From Didymella arachidicola (taxonomy: Eukaryota > Ascomycota > Dothideomycetes > Pleosporales > Didymellaceae): 64,000 bases of DNA. The stretch spans positions 372,001-436,000 of the forward strand of contig CM049988.1 of assembly GCA_016630955.3 (NCBI GenBank), read 5' to 3'. A program made the position numbers and the translations under genes. The notes under the pieces were generated by a model. That model had not been told where the DNA came from. It searched no databases and saw nothing but the letters and a program-made list of their open reading frames with translations. Of the stretch, positions 12,501 through 22,030 are shown piece after piece. Position 1 is the first letter of the stretch; each line of letters begins with the position of its first letter.

Positions 12501-13423
12501 TTGCCCGCGCCGAGGAAAAGATGGTTGACAATGTAGACGAATGGAACGAAACCGATGCGCGAATGACATCATCCACTACGTGTTGCAGATGACCTAACTG
12601 TGTGTTGAGGGTCGAGGTGCAGATAAGATGCGGTTTGGACGCGGAGATTAATATGCGGCTATATAATCGGTGACACTTAACTGCAGCACTTCCCCGCACC
12701 CAAGGGGGTGCATGTGGTCAGGCACGCAACCCACCCGACTGGCTTTCCTTTGCATCCTCTCTGTGCGCACAGCTAAGCATTCTACGGGTCCTCGCATCGC
12801 TCAGGACTTGGATACGGTTTACGGAGTGGATATCCAGGGGGTCTTGTGACTAATGAGATGGTGATGATGCAGATGGGTTTCTTAAGCAACTCAAGAACGA
12901 TGGGAGAGAAGTATAGTAGGTTTATCCCGGCGGAGCGATGTACAAAACATGCTAGATGGACGCACAGGATATTGGCCGCACGCGGTCCGTAGGTGGTATG
13001 ACAATCGGCCTCACACCTTCCCCAACCGAAACGCAATCACGCGCCGCTAGCACATGCTTTACCATTCACCTGGGACAGCATGACCTGATTGGCACACAAG
13101 CTCGTTGGATGTCGATTACAATCACAACGTCGAGGGAGACGGCCAGATGCTTGTGGGTATGGTCACCATGACCGAACTCACCATGACCAGACGGAAACCC
13201 AAGCCGGGGTCTGCAATAATTAATGCGAGCCAAAGTATACACACAAGCTAATGCCGTCTAACGCTAGTGCACCTTTGCAAGGTGCGTCGCGAGTGCATAA
13301 AGGACGGGCGGGGGACCCAGACCAAGCATTCCTGACAAGAGGTAAGAGTCCACAGGACAGTTAAAGAGAGGTTGATACGTCCGAAGCGGTGAAACGAAAC
13401 GAAACGAAACGGTATCTAGTGCA
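12501..13423. other. Intergenic region with GAAAC microsatellite
   Basis: About 920 bases between the AP-1 gamma stop and the GH47 start, holding the terminator of the former and promoter of the latter. A run of four GAAAC units sits at about 13391-13410, just upstream of the GH47 ATG and probably in its 5' UTR. No gene seen. Confidence 0.4.
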
Positions 13424-15019
13424 ATGGTTTGTTTGCGTGTTTGGGCGCTCAACGCTGTTGCGGTCGCGGTCGCGATCGCTGCGGATTCAACACGACATGG
13501 TACGAATGGCAAGAGGCAGTACTATGCAACTGCGCCGACAGTGGACAGGGCACAGGCTGTCATCGACACGTTTAGGTTGAGCTGGGACGGGTACTATCGC
13601 TACGCGTTTCCGAATGATGAACTGCATCCGGTTACGAATACGTACGGGAACTCGCGGTATGTCTCTAGGGGTCTTGGACGTTTGTATCTTGACGTTGCTG
13701 ACTTTGGTAGCAACGGCTGGGGCGCCTCGGCTGCCGACGCGCTCAGCACTGCGATTGTAATGGGGCAGAAGGATGTGGTGAACCGGATCATCGAGTACAT
13801 TCCCGGCATCGACTGGTCTGAGACGGCGACCGAGGTTAGTTTGTTTGAGACGACGATTCGCTATCTGGGTGGTATGCTGTCTGGGTACGACTTCCTCTCG
13901 GGCCCGCTCTCGCACCTCGCCAATAACCAGGCGGATGTGGACGCCCTGCTGACCCAGTCGATTCATCTCGCCAATAATTTGAGCTTCGCGTTCAACACGC
14001 CCAGCGGCGTGCCGTACAACGTGCTCAACTTCTCGTCTGGAGACGTCTTCGTCGAGCCCAACGGCCTCGCCACAGTAGGCACCCTGATCCTCGAATGGAC
14101 GCGGCTCTCGGACCTCAGCGGCGACACTACCTACGCCGCGCTCGTCGCGCGCGCAGAATCATACCTCCTGGCCCCCCAGCCCGCCACCTCGGAGCCGTTC
14201 CCGGGGCTGGTCGGCACCAACATCGAGCCCACGACGGGCCGCTTCCTCGACGCGGCCGGCGGCTGGATCGGCGGCGCAGACAGCTTCTACGAGTACCTGA
14301 TTAAAATGTATGTCTACTCGCCGACGCGCTTCTCCGCGCTGCGCGACCGCTGGATCGCAGCCGCGGACAGCACGATAAGTTATCTGGCGAGCCATCCGCT
14401 CACGCGCCCGGATCTTACCTTTGCCGCGGCGTACAACGGGACCGAGTTGGTGCTCACTAGCGAGCACCTGGCGTGTTTCGACGGCGGGAATTTCATCCTC
14501 GGAGGGCAGGTGCTGGGAAAGCAGAAGTACGTTGATTTCGGGCTCGCGCTCGTGGACGGCTGCCACAGCACGTATGCGGCTACGGAGACGCGCATCGGCC
14601 CGGAGGTGTTTGAGTGGGACCCGGACCGTGTGCCTGCGAACCAGACGGCGTTTTTCGCCAAGAACGGGTTCTATATCACGAGTCCGGGGTACCAGCTCCG
14701 TCCCGAGGTGATTGAGAGCTATTACTATGCGTACCGCGCGACGGGCGATGTCAAGTACCGCGACTGGGCGTGGGATGCGTTTGTGGCTATCAACGCGACG
14801 ACACGGGTGGGCAGCGGGTACAGCACGGTGAGCGATGTGAGGGTGCCTGGGGGCGGGGGGTATGCGGATATGATGGAGAGCTTTTGGTTTGCCGAGGTGC
14901 TCAAGTATAGCTATATGATCCAGGTGGATGAGGAGGTGGCGTGGCAGGTTAGCAAGGACGGGAGGAACGAGTGGGTGTGGAACACCGAGGCGCATCCGGT
15001 GCGGGTTGCGGGGGCGTGA
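13424..15019 (+). CDS. Secreted alpha-1,2-mannosidase, glycoside hydrolase family 47
   Basis: Two exons, 13424-13656 and 13711-15019; 513 residues. The 54-nt intron (GTATGT, GCTGAC branch, GGTAG) is stop-free and a multiple of three, so the gene also reads through as one frame. Removing it restores the family junction HPVTNTYGNSRNGWG. An N-terminal hydrophobic leader (ALNAVAVAVAIAA) suggests secretion. GH47 landmarks are FETTIRYLGG, VLEWTRLSDL, DSFYEYLIKMY, HLACFDGGNFILGG, RPEVIESYYYAYR, MESFWFAEVLKY and the C-terminal Ca-site NTEAHP. It trims alpha-1,2-mannose from N-glycans; secreted forms in ascomycetes act on extracellular mannans or glycoproteins. GC content is clearly higher than in neighbouring genes. 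Confidence 0.93.
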   Translation: MVCLRVWALNAVAVAVAIAADSTRHGTNGKRQYYATAPTVDRAQAVIDTFRLSWDGYYRYAFPNDELHPVTNTYGNSRYVSRGLGRLYLDVADFGSNGWGASAADALSTAIVMGQKDVVNRIIEYIPGIDWSETATEVSLFETTIRYLGGMLSGYDFLSGPLSHLANNQADVDALLTQSIHLANNLSFAFNTPSGVPYNVLNFSSGDVFVEPNGLATVGTLILEWTRLSDLSGDTTYAALVARAESYLLAPQPATSEPFPGLVGTNIEPTTGRFLDAAGGWIGGADSFYEYLIKMYVYSPTRFSALRDRWIAAADSTISYLASHPLTRPDLTFAAAYNGTELVLTSEHLACFDGGNFILGGQVLGKQKYVDFGLALVDGCHSTYAATETRIGPEVFEWDPDRVPANQTAFFAKNGFYITSPGYQLRPEVIESYYYAYRATGDVKYRDWAWDAFVAINATTRVGSGYSTVSDVRVPGGGGYADMMESFWFAEVLKYSYMIQVDEEVAWQVSKDGRNEWVWNTEAHPVRVAGA

Positions 15020-15104
15020 GCGAGACTCGGGGGCGTGTAGGATGAGGCGTGTGTGGTGATGGCTTCAGTAGGATTTGCGGGTATGTAATGCATCACGGAG
15101 CGAG

Positions 15105-16041
15105 CTACTCGAAGAAGCCGCCGTCGCTGTCCTCCTCTGCTTCTCTCGCGGCGGCGCGCGCCTCTCTCCTGTTGGTGGGCACAACGGCCGGCGCGAGTGT
15201 TTTCTGTGTCTCTCTCGCGGGCTTGCCCTTGGCCGTCCTGCTCTTCTTGGGCGGCGCGCCGGGAATCTCGTCGCGCGTCTTGCTGTTCCGCAGCGTCTCC
15301 AGCGTGCCGTCTTGCATGGCCTGCTCGACCATGTTCCACACCGCCACGTCGCCCTTGGGCCCGTCGACGTCTTCCGGCCTGTTCTTGGCCTCGTCGCTGT
15401 CGTCCGTCTCGGCGGGCTTGGCGCTCTTCCTCGCTTTCGACGTCGGGTAGAGCGACGAGTAGGGCTTCATGAGCGGGTACGAGATGGCGTAGTTGACGTC
15501 GACCTCGGCGTTGTGCAGTTTCCTCTGCAGCGCCGTCTTCGCCTCCTCGTCCCCCTCCGCCTCGGCCGCCGCGAGCTCCTTCTTCAGCCGCTTCATCACG
15601 CGCGTCGCCTTTTGCCGGTCTGCAGCTGCTGTCAGTCTCGCGCCCACGCCACCAGCAATTGCAGTAACACGCACCGAAAAAGCGCACTTGGTGGTATTTC
15701 CCAATCATCTTCTTGCGGTGCTCCGACTCGCGCGCCCGCAACGTCTTCTCTTCCAGCTCGTGCTCGCACGCCGCCAGTTCGCGCTCGCGCTCGATCCGCG
15801 ACGACGCCGACATCTTGTGCTTGGGCACGTTGTCGACATGTGCCAGCAGCCGCTTCAGGTCGCGGATCCGGTTCTTGAGCGCGTTGGCGCTGGCCCCGTA
15901 CTCCGAGTCGGCGTCTTTGGCGGCGTTGGGCCGCTTGTGTCGTGTCTTGCCCGCATGGGGGAATGAGCGCGGCTTTTTCGTTGTCGGCGAGCTGGCTGCG
16001 TCGAGATGGTCGACTTGTTCGTGCTTGCGTTTTTGCGACAT
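15105..16041 (-). CDS. EFG1: rRNA-processing protein Efg1
   Basis: Two exons, 16041-15675 and 15619-15105, joined over a 55-nt intron (GTGCGT...GCAG); 293 residues. The splice joins VRFF to DRQKATRVMKRL. Basic, helical, coiled-coil protein with the family core LKNRIRDLKRLLAH and ERERELAACEHELEEK, then DVNYAISYPLMKPYSSLYP, and an acidic-basic tail ending in DSDGGFFE. Efg1 acts in the nucleolus in early 18S rRNA maturation; that is inferred from homology. An in-frame Met six codons upstream (16059) is an alternative start. It diverges from the Sea4-like gene with only about 200 bases between starts, so the two probably share a promoter. Confidence 0.88.
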
Positions 16042-16244
16042 GGCTTGTGGTTTGGTCATCTGATACGTTTTGGAATTTCGGTACAGGCGATACGAGGAAA
16101 GTTTTAGCGGGGCCGCATGCACAGACCATGTCTAGAGCCAGGGTTGATGTCACGAGCATTCACCCTGGCCGCATTCACGTGTGTTAGCAATAATCTGGTC
16201 CCCGCGATTCGCTTCTTTATATGCTGAGATGACCGGTGACTAAC
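16042..16244. promoter_or_regulatory. Compact divergent promoter, EFG1 / SEA4
   Basis: Only 203 bases separate the start codons of two divergent genes, one for ribosome biogenesis and one for TORC1 control. This implies a bidirectional promoter. No specific element recognised. Confidence 0.5.
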
Positions 16245-19176
16245 ATGGAGGCTGCCATCAGGTGGTCGCCGCACTCGACCCGCGACCAGCCTCGCTTTCT
16301 GATCATCGATGTCGCCGGCAACCGCCTGCGCCTCTGTGAGATCGAGAGCTTCTCCGGTCCCAAGGTCAACTATCGACAGATCCTGATCCGCGATAAGCTG
16401 CCAAACTACACGGCTTTCGACTGGTCCAAGAAAGACCCCGATGTTGTCGCCATTGGCTCGGCCTCGGGAGAGGCTCACATTGTACAACTCGATCCGACCA
16501 AGCCCGAGGGCGACTTCCTGCATGCCTTCCCCATCAGACACCAACGGAAATGCAACTCCATAGCCTTCAGCCACAAGAACCTTCTCGCCACTGGCCTGGA
16601 CAGGGTGAGGAATGACGTCTGTTTGAACATTTATGACATGAACGACGCGCGATTCACGACCAAGGACGAGCCGTACAGAAAGCTTGCAAGCTCAGAAGCC
16701 GTCTCCAGCATCAAGTTCTTCAGGGACCAGCCCGATACCCTTCTCGCAGGCGTACAAAGACAATATGTCCGGCTCTACGACCTCCGAGGTAAATCTAGCA
16801 GCTGAGCTCACCAGGCTGTGCCCGTTGTGCTAACATTATGCAGATTCCGGTACTCAAGGTGTGGCTAACATCCAGACCAAGCAAGTACACAACATTGCAA
16901 TCGACCCGCTGGATGAGAATTACTTCCTCTCAGCAGGCACCACTGGCGACCCTGCCGTAACCGTTTGGGACCAGCGTATGGTGAGACAGCGCAACGACAA
17001 CAATGGTGCGGTCCTTGAGTACAGACCAATCGTTGACAACAGCCAACCAGCGAGTATCTGGAGTCTGCGATACTCTGGCACCAAGAAAGGAACGTTTGGA
17101 GTCCTTGCAAACACGGGAGAGTTCAAAATCCTGGAGCTGTCTCAACACTCGCACTGTCTGGAGACTCTCAAGTCGACGACAGATACCACCATGGCACGTG
17201 TCTGGTCTTCGCCACATTACACCAAAGTCTCTCATCACTTACGTCACCCGTGGTATAGCAAGAACTTCCCACAGAAGCAGAAAGATCGCGTCATGGCGTA
17301 CGACTTCATGACAGAAGGAAGCCCACTGGACGGGCAATGCGCACTCGCGCTGCATGCCAACCGGGGAGTCGAGGTGATCAAGGTGCCGCCGCCCGCACCA
17401 CGCATCAACGTAAGTGCTCTGGAGGAAATTTACAAAGACCGTATCACCATTGCCCGCCCAACTAGCCGTCGTGGAACAATAGCGGAGGATCTTTCTGCTA
17501 TCCAGAAAGAGGCCATTAGTAGAAAATATGGACATGGCCCTGCACATCTCTCTGAAGACCTGGATAAGCTCACTATAAGCGCCCAAACCAAATCCACAAC
17601 GCAAAGACGCGAAGAATTACTATGTCTTGGGTATCCCGACGTCAAAGTACCACTTGCTGATTACCTCGCCGCCCTGCAAGGTCCCAAGCGCCGCTGTCAG
17701 GAAGGCTACTCCCTCGGATGTGCGCAGAACAAGTCCATCGTATCGAACGACCCCTGGCTGGTAGATGTATGGGACTTTGTCGAGCGCATGGACACACATG
17801 CTTGGGGTGATGGTATGGTCGGCAATGGTCTCGAACTGAACTATCTTGGAATCGAGTCCATATGGAACAACGACCTGGAAATGTACGATGAGCGGCGCAT
17901 CGACCCAGATGCCGGCACAAGTCAGAACATGTTCCGAGATGCAGTCAAGGAGATCGTGGAAGCGAAGAACTTCCCGCCCTTTGAAGGCGCTAATACAAAT
18001 TTTCCCGAGAACAGGCAACTCTGCCTGAGCTTGTGTGGGTGGCCGCTGGATAAGAAGGGCGTCCAAGACAACTGCGAGAACTTGATCGCGGCTGGAGAAC
18101 CGCTAAAGGCAGTCGTTCTTGCAGTGTTTCAAGGCTACAAGGATATCGCTCTGGCGCTCCTACGCACCGCGCTTCAGCAGGGTAAACTGCCGCAAGACCA
18201 TATAGGCCTTGGTGCTGTCATCGCGTGCGCTTCTCCAGCCTCGGGCGTTCCCGCCGAGCAGCGTGAAGCTTGTGCATGGATGGCTGAGATGACAACAGAC
18301 CCGTATCTCAAATCACTACTAACATACTTCATCAACGCTGACTGGACCGCCGTCGTGGACATGGCCTCGCTCGCCCTCCACGACCGCGTCGCCGTCGCCC
18401 TCAAATACCTTCCCGACGCATCTCTCTCACACTTCCTCTCCTCCACAACCACCTCCCACATCCAAACCGGCTCAATCCCCGGCCTCCTCCTCACCGGCCT
18501 CACAACCCGCGCCCTCGACCTCCTCCAAACCCACCTCGCCGCGCACCCCTCCGAGGTTCAAACCGCCGTCCTCCTCCTCTCCCGCGCCTGCCCCCTCTAC
18601 ATGCAAGACCCGCGCTGGTACCTCTGGAAAGAAACCTACCTCGACCAAATGCAAACATGGCAGTGTTTCCTCCCGCGCACCCGCTACACAAAACAACACA
18701 CCACGTACTCGCGCACCCGCGATGGCACCGCCCGCAACAAACCCGCCCAACCCAGCATCGCCATCCGCTGCGCACACTGCCAGCACAACCTCGCCCTACG
18801 CAAGGACTCGGCCAAACCCCCCCGCCTCCTCCCCATAACAGGCGCCCCCTACCACGCCGCCCACCCGTCGAACCCCAAAACCGCCTTGTTGAGCAATAAA
18901 CCAAAGCACGGCGCCAGCAGCCCCGCCCTCGCGTGCCCAAACTGCGGCGCCCAGATGCCGCGCTGCGGACTGTGCATGATGTGGCTTGGTTCGCCGGATC
19001 CGGGGAAGCCGGGGGGAGCGCAGACGCTGCGGGGGGGCGATTTGGAGGCCGGGTTGATGGTATTTTGTATGGGGTGTACGCATGGGTTTCATGGGCATCA
19101 TGCGCGGGAGTGGTTTGGGAGGCATGCCATGTGTCCGGTGCCGGATTGTGGGTGTATGTGTGGGTTGTTGAAGTAG
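16245..19176 (+). CDS. SEA4: SEA/GATOR2 complex WD40 protein (Mio/Sea4-like)
   Basis: Two exons, 16245-16788 and 16844-19176, intron 55 nt (GTAAAT...GCAG); 958 residues. The ATG at 16245 gives MEAAIRWSPHSTRDQ; the frame is open slightly further upstream but has no earlier ATG. The N-terminal 400 residues form a WD40 propeller (FDWSKKDPDVVAIGSASG, NIAIDPLDENYFLSAG, VTVWDQR). A helical middle region follows. The C-terminus holds paired Cys/His motifs (CAHC, CPNCGAQMPRCGLCMMWLG, FCMGCTHGFHGHHAREWF, CPVPDCGC), the zinc/RING-like module of Mio. The SEA complex at the vacuole regulates TORC1 in response to amino acids; function is inferred by family. Confidence 0.87.
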
Positions 19177-20120
19177 TGGGAGGGCTTGTGGATGGGGGGG
19201 TTTGGTGGTTGGAGCTGGGCATGTGTGGCGCTGAGTGTAACAACGAGGCCTGACCCCGAGTAATCGATCCTAAACACGCTCACCCACTTCCCCTCTTCGC
19301 TCTAGTATCTCGCTCCCCACATTCCTCATCTTCCAACCCACAACCTCGCTCCACCTCTCACCTGACCCTCCCCTGACCCGCCCGCCTTCCATCCACTCTC
19401 CGTATACTTCCGGCCCGACTCCATCCTCGCTGACGATCCAGCCACTGTGTATGACTTCAAAATTTCAGCTTCGCATCAGGGTCGTGCTGTGCCGCCAGGG
19501 ATCCAGCCCAAGGCATCGATACACATGTCAATGAGAAAATCGGTGCCGCACCTCGTCTGAAGAGGACGGGCAGTAAGGGAAGGGAGGAAGATGGCGGTGG
19601 GGTAGAGGCACATATCGCTCTCTGGGGTCTTGGTGGCGGGTCTGGGATTTGAATGGGGGAAACGCGCTGTGCTGGAAGACATGTTGGAAGCTCTGGAATT
19701 GCTGCATCTATGTAGCTTTCTTTTGAGACGTTGAGATGGTTGATGGTGTCGATGTGATAGCGCTTGTGGCTGATGTTGTGTTGTCCATGCTCGGCTCCAA
19801 ACAGCGCGCTGGTTGATCATTGTCAGCCACGAATAACGACACCGTCGACCTTTTGATCTTCGAGATGGGTGGGTCGGCTTGGTGACGTCGTGTGAGGCGT
19901 TCAGGGACAGGCTTGGGTTCCAAGACGGTTGAGGTTCTGCTGTTCGGCGTTCGCGGATCGAGACAGGACTGCTCGAAGTCGAGTGTGCCGAGAGCTGATG
20001 GGAAACCCGAGGAGAGGCCCAGATTCTGGGAGACTGATGGGAAAGCGCACTAGAGTAGGCTGGCAGATCGACAGCGGTGCGGCAATGCATGTATGTTGTA
20101 GTCGTGACAGCGTAGCTGAC
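19177..20120. other. Convergent intergenic region
   Basis: About 940 bases between two convergent gene ends. A strongly pyrimidine-rich tract occupies roughly 19280-19450. A 204-codon minus-strand open frame (19476-20090) is Ser/Arg/His-rich, resembles no family and is more likely chance. No RNA gene seen. Confidence 0.35.
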
Positions 20121-21478
20121 CTAGGCAGCGTCCGCGCCCCAAGTACTGGACATCTCCGATACCAGCGGTATCCACAAATGGTGCTTCACGTTGAAGTGAG
20201 CGTACGCTAGCCCCATCACGAAATTGATCAAGTGAATCTACGCGGAATCAGCAAGTTCTCCCACAGTACACTCCTATGCCTTACCGCTACCCTGAATCTG
20301 ACTTCAACATTCGATGTTCGCGCCAGTCTGTACGCCTGCGACACGCAAAGCCATACACCCCAGTGCCACGCATCCAATCTGAACACAAAGCTCGTTGGAA
20401 TCCACAGCTTCTCGTGCGCATATACCACGCAGTAGATGCCGAACAACGCGCGTGTCAGACTACTAGGCCCAGCAAGAGCTATGGTTCCCTGGACGAGGTT
20501 GAGGCGACACGCCAGGTGCGCGAGATAGCTCGTCATTATTGACACGCTGGCCAGAAACGCTGTTGTGTGGAAAAGATCGCCATCGAGGTAGTATACCACG
20601 CTTGGAAGGTACCAGGCCAGCGTTGCTGTGCCCAGTGCTAGACTGGTCCACGTATTGTATAGCAGGGGGTATGTGAGAACTGTCCATCTCGGTCCGCCGG
20701 TCACATGGTACAGCCTACTCCAGGTGAAAGGTCTTGTTTTGAACAGTAGGTAGACCGCAACGCTCGCCACTACTATACCAATAGTGAGATTGTCGAGTTC
20801 ATTCCAGCCAGCTGCCAGACCTGCACGGAAGATCTCTGGCGTAAGTACCCAGTTTTGAGGAAGCTGAGCGCGTGCGGGGAGATGGCTGCCGTCCGAGCTT
20901 GGAATTCCAGCTTTAACATCCAGGTATGCGAGGGCGCCGTACGTGCTGGCTAGTGCGGACAGAGTCCAGATGCCAGGCCACAGGACTGGCCGCTTCTTCT
21001 TGGGAACGTGGTCTCTGTACACCGTTTCATTTTGCGCGGTGCGAGTGACCTTGGAACCAGGTTTCCAACCTTCTACATATGGCTTTACGTTTCGGTTCTT
21101 GGTTGATGTCTGCTTTGAGGTCAGGGGTGCAAGGGCTTCGTTAACGGGATATGGGTTCGGTGCTCTGGCGTTTTTGACATGTCGATCAACTTTCGGTGAT
21201 TGACTACGCTTGTTCAGGTCGTTCTGAAGCGGCAAACTTTTCTTCGCAGAACTGGACTCGAGGTTGGGTTTTGCTTGTTTGATAGGGCTGTCTGGGTTGG
21301 TAGACCGGCGTGCAGGTGCGGCAAGATCTGGTCGCGAACGTGCTCGCTCGGATTTGAAACGTGCATGCAGTCCGAAGACAACATGTTGCTTTGGCAGTAC
21401 AGACTGTGGCCGACAGAATGTGGCTTGAACTCCGATCATGCACCTTGCAGAGCACGCGAATGGCGTGAGCAAAGACAT
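20121..21478 (-). CDS. Rhomboid-like multi-pass membrane protein, probably mitochondrial
   Basis: Two exons, 21478-20285 and 20237-20121, over a 47-nt intron (GTAAGG, CTGAT branch, GCGTAG); 436 residues. The last exon is easily missed: the unspliced frame runs only to 20228 with a poor tail, while splicing adds IHLINFVMGLAYAHF, a sixth membrane span with histidines. The N-terminus (MSLLTPFACSARCMIG, many Arg, no acidic residues at first) looks like a mitochondrial presequence. A basic Ser/Pro linker precedes spans at roughly 185-205, 235-255, 275-305, 310-335, 340-365 and the last exon. Where active rhomboids carry GxSG, this protein reads AGPSS, so catalytic competence is doubtful. The family call rests on topology and spacing, so moderate confidence. 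Confidence 0.55.
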
Positions 21479-22030
21479 GACGCGCTGGAGGAAAACTTCA
21501 AGAAGCCAAGTGCTAGAATGAGGGTATGTAACGCTACCAATGCTGTGAAAAAAGCATTCGAATGGAGAACAGGGCAAGCGAGATAAACCAAAGATCGTAC
21601 TGATGGCACAGTGGCGGAGGAAGGTGCGTGCATCTTCAGCCATAACAAGGTCACGTGTTTGTACGACCCCGGTCCACTTGTGGATCGCGGATCCATCATC
21701 TGGCATTGCTGTGCACTACCCCACAAAATGAGCGTCGATCACATTAATGTATGAGCATGAGGCAGTATCAAAGAGATCACATGTCATTTCAAACTACGCC
21801 TATAAGAAAAGGAGGAGAGTGCCTAGCGACTAGGTAGCACCATGTCTCCTAAGAGCGCCTGGCAGCGCCTCGTGACAAAGTTCCCGTCGAGGTGTGTTGA
21901 AGAGCGTTCTGCGCATTCACAAAGGAGCGTTGTCCATAGTACCCAATTTGGACGCCAAAAGAGCTCAAGATCCGAAACAAGTAAATACCTACAGGCAAAC
22001 CATTGAGTCACTTAACTGTTCGGCAAGCAC
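21479..22030. other. Intergenic region upstream of the rhomboid-like gene
   Basis: About 550 bases between the stop of the NBR1-type gene and the start of the rhomboid-like gene, both on the minus strand. The rhomboid-like frame stays open upstream to 21706 and could be a longer N-terminus. Nothing else supportable. Confidence 0.35.

Noticed and set aside
14159..14995. 278-codon minus-strand frame inside the GH47 gene
   Set aside because: It is antisense to a clearly conserved GH47 sequence and arises from its high GC content.
19390..19560. Plus-strand open segment reading YFRPDSILADDPATVYDFK
   Set aside because: Looks mildly protein-like, but it is short, ends at a stop with no donor, and I cannot connect it to other exons.
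19476..20090. 204-codon minus-strand open frame
   Set aside because: Composition is Ser/Arg/His-rich low complexity, no domain, no splice logic, and its 5' end comes within about 30 bases of the rhomboid-like gene's last exon.
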